Notes: a model not told the origin generated them from the letters alone. A stretch of 64,000 bases of DNA from Brachybacterium vulturis (GCF_002407185.1 NZ_CP023563.1:3720001-3784000), one strand, 5' to 3'; shown: positions 8,604 through 17,604, counted from the stretch's first letter. A program made the numbers and translations.

Positions 8604-9959
8604 TCAGGACGGGCGGGGCTCCGTCGCCGGGAGGACTCCCTGGGTGCGCAGCCAGGCGGTCTCCGCCTCCAGGCGGGGCGCGAACTCCTCCCACTCGACG
8701 TCGGCGCCGCACCAGGCACGTTCGGCGACGGCGAGCAGCCGCGGGAACAGCTGGTGGTGGAGGTGCTCCCGATCCAGGATGAACTCGGTCCAGACCGCCG
8801 CCTGGATGCCGCGCAGCGTGGGGGACTCCGGGATCTCGAGCTCGATGATGCCTCGCGGGGTGATGGTGCCGAACATGCCGGGCGGCTCCGTCTCGGGGTC
8901 ATCAGCGACCCGGTTGAGGTAGAGATGCGCGCAGTCGGCATAGATCCAGTCGTTCCCGCTCTCCAGGGCCGACGACGCACCGGCCCCGTGGCGCCAGGCG
9001 ACGATCAGCTCGTCCCCGGTGGTGGAGCTGCCGAGCAGCTCGTCCCAGGCCGCCGGTCGCCGCGATCTCTCGGCCAGCACGGAGCGGGCGTGGTCGGTGA
9101 AGTGCGTCTGCAGGCGCGGGCCGAGACCGCTGCTCCCGGACCCGGGGCCGCTCTGCGACAGGGACATCGGAGCCACCCCTGCGGGGAGCGGTCGGAGGGT
9201 CCCGGCAGGTTCCCCGCCGTCCCCGAACCGGGCGACGAGGTCGGGATCCGACTCCCAGATCCAGTACTTGCACTCGTCGCCGCCGAGGTGCACGGCGGAG
9301 AAGGGGAACAGGTCCATCACCGTCCTCAGCACGGCCGTGAGGAAGTCGAAGGAGGCGTCGCTCGGCCACAGCAGATCGTTGGGATGGTTCCACTGCGCAG
9401 GGTCGACGTCCCGCAGCCGCGGATCGCCCAGCTCCGGATAGGAGCGGATCGCCGCCGCCATGTGCCCGGGCAGATCGACCTCGGGCATGATCTCGATGCC
9501 GAGGCGCCGCGCATGGTCGACCACCCCGGCGATCTCGTCAGCGGTGTACTGGCCGTGGAGGTCCCGGCTCTGAGAGAGCCTGGCGGCGAGCTCGCGCTTG
9601 GCGGGAAGGACGTTGTCGTACCCTCCGTAGTTCGGTCGTGGCAGGCGGGCGCCGACCTCGCTGAGCCGCTCGTAGCCAGGAACCGCGAACCTCCAGCCGG
9701 AGTCGTCGGTGAGGTGCCAGTGCAGCCGATTGAGCCGGTAGCGCGACATCAGGTCGAGCAGCTCGTGCACGACCTCGACATCCCAGCAGGTGCGCGCCGA
9801 ATCGAGCATCAGCCCGCGCCACGAGTGGACCGGCTCCGCCGGAGACAGCGGTCCGGGGATCAGCGTCGACCGCTGCGGCCCCTCGCACTCGACAGCAGCG
9901 GAACCTTCCCACCCGGATCTCGGCGCTGCGCCGACCTCGGTCGTCCCAGCTGACATCAT
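8604..9959 (-). CDS. GH20 beta-N-acetylhexosaminidase
   Basis: 451 residues forming the catalytic barrel of family GH20, which removes terminal GlcNAc/GalNAc using the substrate acetamido group. Visible family motifs are RGLMLDSAR, LNRLHWHLTDDSGWR (75-90), MPEVDLPGH (158-166), the catalytic pair HLGGDE (Asp228-Glu229) and WDELL. The usual N-terminal GH20b domain is shortened and there is no signal peptide, so it probably acts in the cytoplasm on imported oligosaccharides. The start is ATG 9959 or the adjacent 9956, after a GGGAGGG site. It diverges from the ROK regulator, and the shared intergenic region holds the candidate operator. Confidence 0.9.
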   Translation of the reverse strand: MMSAGTTEVGAAPRSGWEGSAAVECEGPQRSTLIPGPLSPAEPVHSWRGLMLDSARTCWDVEVVHELLDLMSRYRLNRLHWHLTDDSGWRFAVPGYERLSEVGARLPRPNYGGYDNVLPAKRELAARLSQSRDLHGQYTADEIAGVVDHARRLGIEIMPEVDLPGHMAAAIRSYPELGDPRLRDVDPAQWNHPNDLLWPSDASFDFLTAVLRTVMDLFPFSAVHLGGDECKYWIWESDPDLVARFGDGGEPAGTLRPLPAGVAPMSLSQSGPGSGSSGLGPRLQTHFTDHARSVLAERSRRPAAWDELLGSSTTGDELIVAWRHGAGASSALESGNDWIYADCAHLYLNRVADDPETEPPGMFGTITPRGIIELEIPESPTLRGIQAAVWTEFILDREHLHHQLFPRLLAVAERAWCGADVEWEEFAPRLEAETAWLRTQGVLPATEPRPS

Positions 9960-9973
9960 GAACCCTCCCCGTC

Positions 9974-9992
9974 TGTTACGAAACTGGACACT
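9974..9992. promoter_or_regulatory. Candidate operator of ROK regulator, copy 1
   Basis: TGTTACGAAACTGGACACT lies between the divergent GH20 and ROK genes. A close copy (TGTCACAAAATGGACACT) precedes the binding-protein gene at 11331. A short dyad TGACA-TCTC-TGTCA (9998-10011) follows six bases later. The shared element at two gene starts of the same locus suggests binding by the ROK protein. Confidence 0.5.
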
Positions 9993-10107
9993 CAGTATGA
10001 CATCTCTGTCAATCTACGTGAGAGGCGTCAGTTTACCGACTGCTCTCCGGGCCTCGTTCTCAGCCGCCACCACAAGTATCACGGCGCAGGGCACTACAGT
10101 CAGCAGG

Positions 10108-11301
10108 ATGAGGGCACATCCGAACAACACCGCTCGACGCCTCCTCGGCCACCTGATCAGCGAAGGGCCGACCCACCGCGCCGAGCTGTCCCGCGCGCTG
10201 GACGTCTCGCGCACGACGATCTCCAATCTCGCCGCCGCACTGCTCGAGGACGGCACCCTGGTCACCCTGGAGGGCGAGGCGCCGGCCGCGACCTCACCCG
10301 ACCGCCCACAGCTCAAGCAGCAGCTGGGGATCTCCCCGCAGCGGGGCGTCCTGGTCTCCGCGGTGTTCCGCATGACCTCCACGACTCTCGCCGTCGGCTC
10401 GCTCGATGGTCGGCTGCTGCGGACCGCCGGCCAGGAATGTCCTCGCGACCAACCGGGCCGCGAGCGCATGGAGCAGGCGCAGAGGCTGCTCAGCACGCTG
10501 CTCGCCGAATGCGACCTCGAGGAGACCCAGGTCCTGCGCGTGCATCTCGCGGTGAACACGCAGTGCGATCGCGAGAGCGGCGAGATCCTCGCGGAGCAGG
10601 GAGCCGGCGCGTGGCGCGGGGTCAATCCGAAGCGGGAGGCCTCGCGGTGGAGCTCCGCACCGGTGATCATCGAGAACGCCGCCCGCCTGATCTCCCTCGC
10701 GGAGCATCACGCACTCATCGCTCCACGGCCGCGCAGCCTGGTCTACGTCCATCTCTCCTGGGGCATCACGATGGGCCAGGTCGTCGAGGGGACGATCGAC
10801 CCCGGCAGCCACGGGGGAGCCGGCGAGCTCGGTCATGTCAGCATCGATCCGATGGGCCCGCCGTGCGGATGCGGCAATCGGGGCTGCCTGATGCTGTACA
10901 CCGGCCTGGATGTGATCACCGAACGACTCCGGGCCGTGCTCGGTGCGGACGCCGACGTCGCGGACGCGGTCGAGGCGATGGCGCACGGCTCCCAGGCATG
11001 CTCCACGATCTTCGCCGATGCCGGCGAGACGGTGGGACGCGCCCTGGCGATGGTCTGCAACATCCTGGACCCCGATGCCATCGTCCTGGGCGGCGAGCTC
11101 GCAGCGGCCGGGCCGGAGTTCGCCGAGGCGGTGAGAGTGTCGCTGCAGCGGCGGGCACTGCCGCTGGTCACCCGCACGCTGGAGCTGAGCCTGGCCACCA
11201 CGTCGGATGACCTCCATGCCGCGGGCATCGCGGCACTGCGCGCGATGAGGACGCAGGCGCCACTGGTCGAGGAGCTCGCCTCCTCCGCACTGGACCGCTG
11301 A
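10108..11301 (+). CDS. ROK family transcriptional regulator
   Basis: 397 residues. The N-terminal winged helix (about 1-60) reads LGHLISEGPTHRAELSRAL and VSRTTISNLAAAL. The ROK domain shows IDPGSHGGAGELGH and the zinc site CGCGNRGCL, then ILDPDAIVLGGEL. It resembles NagC/XylR-type repressors rather than sugar kinases because of the DNA-binding domain. The start at ATG 10108 keeps the helix-turn-helix complete; GCAGG lies immediately upstream. It probably represses the GH20 gene and the ABC importer and is released by an amino-sugar or its phosphate (inference). Confidence 0.88.
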   Translation: MRAHPNNTARRLLGHLISEGPTHRAELSRALDVSRTTISNLAAALLEDGTLVTLEGEAPAATSPDRPQLKQQLGISPQRGVLVSAVFRMTSTTLAVGSLDGRLLRTAGQECPRDQPGRERMEQAQRLLSTLLAECDLEETQVLRVHLAVNTQCDRESGEILAEQGAGAWRGVNPKREASRWSSAPVIIENAARLISLAEHHALIAPRPRSLVYVHLSWGITMGQVVEGTIDPGSHGGAGELGHVSIDPMGPPCGCGNRGCLMLYTGLDVITERLRAVLGADADVADAVEAMAHGSQACSTIFADAGETVGRALAMVCNILDPDAIVLGGELAAAGPEFAEAVRVSLQRRALPLVTRTLELSLATTSDDLHAAGIAALRAMRTQAPLVEELASSALDR

Positions 11302-11330
11302 GGCGCCACCGCTCCACAACAGCGCCCAAC

Positions 11331-11348
11331 TGTCACAAAATGGACACT
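11331..11348. promoter_or_regulatory. Candidate operator of ROK regulator, copy 2
   Basis: TGTCACAAAATGGACACT, 281 bases before the binding-protein start. It shares TGT-ACxAAAxTGGACACT with the copy at 9974. The 5' part of this roughly 330-base intergenic region is otherwise A/T-richer than its surroundings, consistent with a promoter. Confidence 0.5.
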
Positions 11349-11628
11349 AGTTCGGTACGGCCATGCCTATCGTGCGCACCGAGATCGCAGCAGTAAGCGA
11401 CATCAAATCGTCACCATTCTCTGCCAGAGTGGCCATTAATCCAGGTCAAAGACTCAAAGGTGAGGGAAGCGCGCCCTCCGGGGACCACAGCGCCCGTCTC
11501 AGCGGTCCGCAAGGCATTGCGCGATCGTGAATTGATTCACTACAGTGAGCGATCGCGACAGAGAATTTGTCACTTCTCGCAACACTCTGACCGCCCGCTC
11601 TTCGCGGGCCCGGCACGAAGGAGTCCCC

Positions 11629-13308
11629 ATGGAGCAGCGTCGTTCCCCCGGACAGGACCACAGCATCACCCCCACCCGTCGGCAGGCCCTCGGTCTCGCC
11701 GGCGTCTCGCTCACCGCCGCCGGCCTCCTGAGCAGCTGCGGTTCGGCCGGAGGCCGATCCGGCAGCAGCTCCCCCACGGAGCTCACGACCCCGACCACTG
11801 TGGAGGCCGAGGCCGTCGACGGGCTCATCACCAGCGAGGTCGAGGGTGTCGCCCCCCTCTATGTCGGCTCCCCCGGCGCGTACCGCGACGTCGTCTCCGA
11901 GAAGCCGGCCGCGGGCGGCTCCCTCTCGAGCTTCCAGATCCTGTGGGGCGCCCCGGTCACCGGTCATGACGAGAATCAGGTCTGGCAGAAGCTCGAGGAC
12001 GAGCTCGGGGTCGACTCCTACGACATCACGATGGTCCCGGCCGCCTCCTACGGCGACAAGCTCGCCACGCTGCTCGCCTCCGGCCAGCTGCCGGACTTCG
12101 TCTACATCCAGCCCAACGACCCCAACGCCGCGCGCGCCCTCTCCGACGGCGCGTTCCTGGAGCTGAACGACTACCTCGAGGGCGACAAGGTCGAGCAGTA
12201 CCCCAACCTCGCGACCACCCCGGCAGGCGCCTGGACGGACTCGGCGCTCCACGGCGCGCTCCTGGGCGTGCCGAACCCGGATCCGCTGCGCAACAACCTC
12301 CTGGTGCTTCGTCTGGATGCGATGAAGGAGGTCGGCGTCGATGCGGTGCCCGAGGACGCCGAGGACCTCAAGTCCCTGTGGCTCGAACTGGCGAAGCTCG
12401 GGAAGGTGGCCGGGCGCGAGGTGTTCGCCCACGGCGCGCTGGAGCCGACCACCTTCGAGCCGCTGCACGATCTGGGGCAGGAGTACCAGATCGTCGACGG
12501 GAAGGTCACCCACAAGTACCTGCTCCCTCAGTACGAGGACCACCTGGCCTTCATGGCCGAGCTGTGGAAGGGAGGCTTCTTCCACCCCGATGCGCTGGGA
12601 CAGGTCAACCCCGAGCTGTTCAAGCAGGGCCAGCAGCTGAACTACGAGGCGTCCTTCGCCGGCTTCTACTGGGTGCCCGATGCCGGGCGCATCAACCTGT
12701 GCAAGGAGGCCGTGCCGACGGCGGAGTTCATCCACTACGCCATGCCCTCGGTCGACGGCGGGGTCGGGAAGCACGCGCTCGGGAAGTCCTTCGGCGGCAT
12801 GGTCTGCATCCCCGCCGATCGGGGCAAGGACGAGGACCGGGTCCGGGAGCTGCTGCGCATCTGCGACTACTACCGCTCACCGTTCGGGTCCCAGGAGGCC
12901 CTGTTCCTCAACAGCGGCATCGAAGGGCGCCAGTTCGACTTCGACGCGGACAAGAATCTGGTCCCGGCCGACAACCCTCCCACCGAGGGGGCCTGCACCT
13001 GGCTGGGGCTGCTGCAGAACCGGGTCAACCAGCTGCCCGAGATGAACAAGGACATGCTGGAGAACATCAAGGAGACGCTGGAGTCCGCCACGAGCTCCGG
13101 CTCCACCTCGGCGGTCGACTCCCTGACCTCCTCGGTCCACACCCGCAATGCGTCGAAGCTGGATCAGGTCCACAAGGACTACTACAACGCCATCGTCTCC
13201 GGCCGTCGCCCGGTCTCGGACGCCGCTGAGCTGCAGCAGACCTGGCTGGACCGCGGCGGTCAGGACGTCCTGGACGACTTCCAGAAGCTGCTGGACGAGG
13301 CGAGCTGA
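11629..13308 (+). CDS. Sugar ABC transporter substrate-binding lipoprotein
   Basis: 559 residues, the length of LplA-type oligosaccharide-binding proteins. The start at 11629 follows a GAAGGAG site. The signal has a twin-Arg (PTRRQALG), a hydrophobic stretch and a lipobox LLSSC, so it is likely Tat-exported and lipid-anchored. A Gly/Ser-rich linker leads into a family 1 solute-binding domain (DELGVDSYDITMVPA, DFVYIQPNDPN, WLDRGGQDVLDDFQKLL near the end). It is the first gene of a three-gene importer operon that ends at 15249. No ATPase is encoded here, so a shared MsiK-type ATPase encoded elsewhere is expected. The substrate is probably an amino-sugar-containing glycan. Confidence 0.9.
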   Translation: MEQRRSPGQDHSITPTRRQALGLAGVSLTAAGLLSSCGSAGGRSGSSSPTELTTPTTVEAEAVDGLITSEVEGVAPLYVGSPGAYRDVVSEKPAAGGSLSSFQILWGAPVTGHDENQVWQKLEDELGVDSYDITMVPAASYGDKLATLLASGQLPDFVYIQPNDPNAARALSDGAFLELNDYLEGDKVEQYPNLATTPAGAWTDSALHGALLGVPNPDPLRNNLLVLRLDAMKEVGVDAVPEDAEDLKSLWLELAKLGKVAGREVFAHGALEPTTFEPLHDLGQEYQIVDGKVTHKYLLPQYEDHLAFMAELWKGGFFHPDALGQVNPELFKQGQQLNYEASFAGFYWVPDAGRINLCKEAVPTAEFIHYAMPSVDGGVGKHALGKSFGGMVCIPADRGKDEDRVRELLRICDYYRSPFGSQEALFLNSGIEGRQFDFDADKNLVPADNPPTEGACTWLGLLQNRVNQLPEMNKDMLENIKETLESATSSGSTSAVDSLTSSVHTRNASKLDQVHKDYYNAIVSGRRPVSDAAELQQTWLDRGGQDVLDDFQKLLDEAS

Positions 13309-13312
13309 CCCG

Positions 13313-14296
13313 ATGACGCTGGATCAGGCCCCCCTGTCGCAGAAGCCACCGCGGACGCTCGCGGACACGTCCGTGCACGACGCCTCACCCCGACGCGTCC
13401 CGCTGGGTCGACGCCTCCTCAAGGAGAAGTGGACCTACCTCTTCATCCTTCCCGGCGTGATCTACTTCGCGGTCTTCCACTACATCCCGCTGCTGGGGAA
13501 CGTGGTCGCGTTCCAGGACTTCTCCCCGTTCCGCGGGATCTTCGGGTCCGAGTGGATCGGTCTGGAGAACTTCCGCAGCATCGTGCACGACCCGGAGGTG
13601 ATCCGGGCTCTGACCAACACGCTGATCATCGCGTTCCTGCAGATCGTCTTCGCCTTCCCTGCGCCGATCATCCTCGCGCTGTTCCTGAACTCCCTGGTCT
13701 CGAACGCGGTCAAGCGCGGCATCCAGACCATCGTCTATCTGCCCCACTTCATCTCGTGGGTGGTCGTGATCTCCATCTGGCAGAAGATCCTGGGCGGCGC
13801 GGGGCTCGTCTCCGAGGTGCTCGAGCGGGTGGGCGTGGACGGGATCAACATCATGGCCAACCCCGAGACCTTCAAGATCCTGGTCACCAGTCAGGTGATC
13901 TGGAAGGACGTCGGCTGGGGAACGATCATCTTCTTCGCGGCCATCGTCGCCATCCCCGGCGAGCTGTACGAATCGGCCGCCACCGACGGGGCGAGCTCCT
14001 GGCGCCGGATGTGGCACATCACCCTGCCGGGCATGATGCCGGTCATCTCGATGCTGCTCATCCTCAACGTCGGGACCGCGCTGACCGTCGGCTTCGAGCA
14101 GATGCTGCTGCAGCAGCCCGCGGTGGGCGCCGACGCCGCGCAGGTGCTGGACACCTTCGTGTACTTCCGCGGCATCGCCGGCGGGGACTGGGGGGTCGCC
14201 ACCGCGGCCGGACTCATCAAGGGCGTGATCGCGACGATCCTCGTCCTCGGCGCCAACAAGATCGCCAAGCTGCTCGGCGGGGAAGGAGTGATCTGA
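13313..14296 (+). CDS. Sugar ABC transporter permease (LplB type)
   Basis: 328 residues with six predicted helices and the permease coupling loop ESAATDGASSWRRMWHITLPGM, where EAA-x3-G-type residues contact the ATPase. The start at ATG 13313 lies four bases after the binding-protein stop. FILPGVIYFAVFHYIPLLG and GLENFRSI are typical of the LplB/YteP group that serves complex oligosaccharides. The gene overlaps the next one by a single base (TGATG), which indicates translational coupling. Confidence 0.92.
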   Translation: MTLDQAPLSQKPPRTLADTSVHDASPRRVPLGRRLLKEKWTYLFILPGVIYFAVFHYIPLLGNVVAFQDFSPFRGIFGSEWIGLENFRSIVHDPEVIRALTNTLIIAFLQIVFAFPAPIILALFLNSLVSNAVKRGIQTIVYLPHFISWVVVISIWQKILGGAGLVSEVLERVGVDGINIMANPETFKILVTSQVIWKDVGWGTIIFFAAIVAIPGELYESAATDGASSWRRMWHITLPGMMPVISMLLILNVGTALTVGFEQMLLQQPAVGADAAQVLDTFVYFRGIAGGDWGVATAAGLIKGVIATILVLGANKIAKLLGGEGVI

Positions 14297-15249
14297 TGAC
14301 CACCACCGGACTGCGCGGAGCCACCGAGCTCGCCCACGAGACGGCGACCCCACCGCCGAAGCGTCGACGCGGCGCCCGGCGCCCCATCTGGCAGGAGGCC
14401 CCGTCGACCGCCCTGCAGGCGCTCAAGGTCATCTTCATCATCGCGGTGTGCCTGGTGATGCTCTACCCCTTCGTCTACGTGATCGGGATGAGTTTCGCCG
14501 CCCCCAAGTCGGTCACCTCCGGGCAGCTGTTCCCCACCAGCTTCTCCACCGGTGCCTACGAATCGATCCTGGGCGGCGGGATCATCTCCCGCGCACTGCT
14601 GAACTCCGCGTTCATCACCATCGTCGGGACGCTCCTGTCCACGTTGGCGACCGCCCTGCTCGCCTACGGCCTCACCCGGACCCGATTCGCCCCGGTGGCC
14701 CGCGGCGTGCTGCTGATGGTGCTGCTGACCATGCTGTTCGGCGCCGGGCTCATCCCCAACTACCTGCTGGTGAAGAACCTGGGACTGCTGGACACCTACT
14801 GGGCGCTGATCCTGCCGGTGCTGATCTCCCCGTTCAACATGGTGGTCATGCGTGCCTTCTTCATGGGCCTGCCCAGCGAGCTGCTGGAGGCGGCCCGCAT
14901 CGACGGTGCCTCCGAGCTGCGGATCTTCTTCACCATCGTCATCCCGCTGTCGAAAGCGGTGATCGCGGTGATCGCCCTGTTCTACGCGGTGGGGTACTGG
15001 AACGTCTTCTTCAACGCGATGATCTACATCAACGACACGGAGAAATGGCCGATCCAGGTGGTGCTGAACCAGTTCGTGGTGCAGAACTCGGACATCGCGA
15101 ACGTGACCAACCCGAACGAACCGCCGCCCCCCGCCGTCAGTGTGCAGAACGCGGTGATCGTGCTGGCCACGCTGCCCATCCTCTGCGTGTACCCGTTCCT
15201 GCAGAAGTACTTCACCAAGGGCGTGCTGACCGGGTCGATCAAGGGATGA
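14296..15249 (+). CDS. Sugar ABC transporter permease (LplC type)
   Basis: 317 residues. The N-terminal ~35 residues are charged and cytoplasmic (PPPKRRRGARR), followed by six helices. The coupling loop is LLEAARIDGASELRIFFTIVIPL. The central stretch YGLTRTRF-x-FGAGLIPNYLLVKNLGLLDTYWALILP and the C-terminus QKYFTKGVLTGSIKG are hallmarks of LplC/YtcP permeases. It completes the heterodimeric channel with the preceding gene and is the last gene of the importer operon. Confidence 0.92.
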   Translation: MTTTGLRGATELAHETATPPPKRRRGARRPIWQEAPSTALQALKVIFIIAVCLVMLYPFVYVIGMSFAAPKSVTSGQLFPTSFSTGAYESILGGGIISRALLNSAFITIVGTLLSTLATALLAYGLTRTRFAPVARGVLLMVLLTMLFGAGLIPNYLLVKNLGLLDTYWALILPVLISPFNMVVMRAFFMGLPSELLEAARIDGASELRIFFTIVIPLSKAVIAVIALFYAVGYWNVFFNAMIYINDTEKWPIQVVLNQFVVQNSDIANVTNPNEPPPPAVSVQNAVIVLATLPILCVYPFLQKYFTKGVLTGSIKG

Positions 15250-15309
15250 CGACGGGCCGGAGCAGCCTGCCCGGGATCGGTCGAGCGGGCCACGTGGTTC
15301 AGTAGGGGC

Positions 15310-15804
15310 ATGATGGATCCTTCTGCCCTCACCGACAGTGACCGCCTCCGGCTGCGCCGCTGCGTGGACCTCGCCGCGGAGGCGCTCGAGGCCGGGGACG
15401 AGCCCTTCGGCTCGCTCCTGGTCGACGCCGACGGGACCGAGCTGTTCGCCGACCGCAACCGGGTCGCCGGCGGCGATGCCACCCAGCATCCCGAGTTCGC
15501 GATCGCCCGCTGGGCCGCCGAGCACCTCTCCCCCGCCCAGCGCGCCCGGGCGACGGTGTTCACCTCCGGGGAGCACTGCCCGATGTGCGCCGCCGCCCAC
15601 GCCTGGGTGGGGCTGGGGAGGATCGTGTACGCCAGCAGCGCCGCGCAGCTGAGCGCGTGGGCCCAGGAGTGGGGAACGCCGCCGGGACCGGTCGCTCCGC
15701 TGCCGATCCAGGTCGTCACACCCGGGATCGAGGTGGCCGGCCCGGATGCGGAGCTCAGCGCAGAGATCCGGGAGCTGCAGGCGCGAGCGCTCGGCCTGCG
15801 CTGA
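15310..15804 (+). CDS. Nucleoside/cytosine deaminase family protein
   Basis: 164 residues with the zinc-dependent deaminase fold. The zinc ligands and proton shuttle are visible as HPE (60-62, in place of the usual HAE) and GEHCPMC (Cys90, Cys93). GDEPFGSLLVDADG matches the substrate-side N-terminal strand of guanine/cytosine deaminase-like proteins. Start at ATG 15310 or 15313, after AGTAGGGG. The gene follows the importer operon after about 60 bases; whether it is co-transcribed is unclear. The true substrate is unknown. Confidence 0.82.
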   Translation: MMDPSALTDSDRLRLRRCVDLAAEALEAGDEPFGSLLVDADGTELFADRNRVAGGDATQHPEFAIARWAAEHLSPAQRARATVFTSGEHCPMCAAAHAWVGLGRIVYASSAAQLSAWAQEWGTPPGPVAPLPIQVVTPGIEVAGPDAELSAEIRELQARALGLR

Positions 15805-15845
15805 GCGTCCTCACGCCGGGCATCCCTCAGTGCACCGCTGCGGGC

Positions 15846-16943
15846 TCATGCCACCGGCACGGGATTCGCCTCGACCCCCTCGGTGATCATCAGCACCACC
15901 ACGCTGTCCGGCCCCAGACCCAGGTGCCGCCGGCGCGCCTGCTCCCCCTCGCCCGTCAGGACCTCCCGCGCACCGGCCAGCGACGCGGCCCCGCACGGCC
16001 CGGCCTCGACCCCGAGCGCCGCCAGGCGGTGCGCCGCGTCGATGGCGCCCTGGTCGCTCACCGTGACCGCGGCGTCGAGCCCGTCACGGATCAGCGGCCA
16101 GGCCAGCGAGGAGGGGGTGCCGCAGTTCAGGCCGGACATGATCGTGGACCCGGTCTCCACGGTGACGGGATGACCTGCCATCAGGCTGGGCCCGATGCAG
16201 GCCGCGGCGTCGGGCTCCACGGAGACGACGGCCGTGCTGCCGGGGCTGCTGCGGCAGCGGTGGTGGGCCAGCGCGGCCTGCAGCAGCGAGCCGACCCCGG
16301 TCGGGACGAGCAGGAGATCCGGGCTGCGCTGTCCGGCATCGTGCAGCTGGGCATCGATCTCCCGGAACAGCGTCGCATAGCCCTCGACGATCCATCCCGG
16401 CACCTCCTCGTAGCCGTCCCAGGCGGTGTCCTGCACGAGCACCCCGTGCTGCTGCGCCGAGTATGCGGCGGCGGTGCGGACCGTCTGGTCGTAGGAGCCG
16501 TCCACCTCCACCACCTCGGCGCCCTCGGCGCGGATCGCCGCGACCGCTGAGGGGTGGACGCCCCCTGCCGGCACCATGATGCGGGCCCTGCGCCCGGCCG
16601 CGCGGGCGAAGTGGGCCACGGCCCGTCCGTGATTGCCGTCGGTCGCCGTGACCACCTCGGCGTCGGGCCGGCGGCCCGCCGCCTCGAGCGCGCGATGGAC
16701 CGCCCACGATGCCCCGAGGGCTTTGAAGGCCGGCAGCCCCAGCCGGGTGGACTCGTCCTTGGCGACGACGGAGCCGACGCCGAGCTCGCGGGCCAGCTCC
16801 GGCAGCTCGAGGAGCGGCGTCGGGGCGTAGTCCTCGAGCGTGCGGTGGAAGAGCTGCGCTGCCTCGTCCGGGACCGGGCACGACCAGGACGGGTCGCGGT
16901 CGCCCACGACCCAGCGTCGGGCGGGGGTGTCGGCGGTGCTCAT
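15846..16943 (-). CDS. Diaminopropionate ammonia-lyase-like PLP enzyme
   Basis: 365 residues of the fold type II PLP family. The cofactor lysine lies in RLGLPAFKALGASW (Lys74), a sequence typical of diaminopropionate ammonia-lyase (DpaL), which converts 2,3-diaminopropionate to pyruvate and ammonia. Other motifs are TATDGNHGRAVA and the glycine loop VPTGVGSLLQAAL for the phosphate, and EAGPCGAASL. Start at ATG 16943 with GAGGAG upstream. It overlaps the TetR stop by four bases (ATGA), so the two are translationally coupled, and it ends convergent with the deaminase gene. Serine or threonine dehydratase activity is possible. Confidence 0.82.
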   Translation of the reverse strand: MSTADTPARRWVVGDRDPSWSCPVPDEAAQLFHRTLEDYAPTPLLELPELARELGVGSVVAKDESTRLGLPAFKALGASWAVHRALEAAGRRPDAEVVTATDGNHGRAVAHFARAAGRRARIMVPAGGVHPSAVAAIRAEGAEVVEVDGSYDQTVRTAAAYSAQQHGVLVQDTAWDGYEEVPGWIVEGYATLFREIDAQLHDAGQRSPDLLLVPTGVGSLLQAALAHHRCRSSPGSTAVVSVEPDAAACIGPSLMAGHPVTVETGSTIMSGLNCGTPSSLAWPLIRDGLDAAVTVSDQGAIDAAHRLAALGVEAGPCGAASLAGAREVLTGEGEQARRRHLGLGPDSVVVLMITEGVEANPVPVA

Positions 16944-17506
16944 GCTCTGTTCTCCTCGGTCGGTCGGGCACAGCGCGGGGCGCTGTCGAGGAGGTGACCG
17001 ATCACCGGCATGAGCTCATCGGGCCCGAAATGCGCGGCCTCGGCGTGGTCGCCTCCGGTGAGTGCCGCATCGAAGTAGAGCCCGTCGCCGATGAGCAGGA
17101 TCGCGCGGGCCGTCGGCAGGTGTCCGACCTCCTCGATGATCAGTTCCAGCCAGGCTTCGCGGGCCCGGGCCATCGCGGCGCGGGCGCCGGCGTGGGATTC
17201 CTGGGCGAGCTGGGCCACGGCGACCAGGGCCCGGTCCAGGGGGGAGTCCGTCCAGACGGAGGTGCGCACGTAATAGCGTGACGGGCCGTCCTCGGCTCTG
17301 CGCATCGCCTCCCGGTCCTCGCCGACCAGCTCCTCGAGCCGGTCCACCAGGGCCTCGGCCAGGGCTTCCTTGGACCGGAAGTGGTAGAGGAGCCCGCCCT
17401 TGGAGACACCGGCCTCGGCCGCGACCGCCTCGAGGGTGGTCGCACGCTGCCCCTCGGCCAGGAGCAGCGTCTGATAGGCGGAGAGCAGGGCATCGCGGGC
17501 GGACAT
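16940..17506 (-). CDS. TetR family transcriptional regulator
   Basis: 188 residues. Start at ATG 17506 (MSARDALLSAYQ) gives the normal N-terminus. The HTH reads TTLEAVAAEAGVSKGGLLYHFRSKEAL, the QacR/TetR recognition helix pattern. The gene diverges from the MFS pump and is first in an operon with the DpaL-like enzyme. A palindrome in the intergenic region (17552-17565) is its likely operator, so it probably represses both the pump and itself. Confidence 0.9.
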   Translation of the reverse strand: MSARDALLSAYQTLLLAEGQRATTLEAVAAEAGVSKGGLLYHFRSKEALAEALVDRLEELVGEDREAMRRAEDGPSRYYVRTSVWTDSPLDRALVAVAQLAQESHAGARAAMARAREAWLELIIEEVGHLPTARAILLIGDGLYFDAALTGGDHAEAAHFGPDELMPVIGHLLDSAPRCARPTEENRA

Positions 17507-17542
17507 GAGAGCGACCTTACGCGCACCCCGGTCCCGCCGGCC

Positions 17543-17572
17543 TTGAACTGTACCGTCTGGACGGTTTAGTCT
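17543..17572 (+). promoter_or_regulatory. MFS promoter with TetR operator in its spacer
   Basis: A -35 like TTGAAC (17543-17548) and a -10 like TAGTCT (17567-17572) are 18 bases apart. The spacer contains the perfect 14-bp palindrome ACCGTCTGGACGGT (17552-17565). A repressor bound there would block RNA polymerase. This arrangement is typical of TetR-controlled efflux genes. Confidence 0.65.
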
Positions 17573-17604
17573 GGGCTCGCACCGCACACATCCTGGAGGT
17601 CCCC

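Noticed and set aside
13891..15600. 569-codon minus frame over the permease genes
   Set aside because: Composition is Gly/Asp/His/Arg-rich without domains; both permeases on the plus strand are certain.
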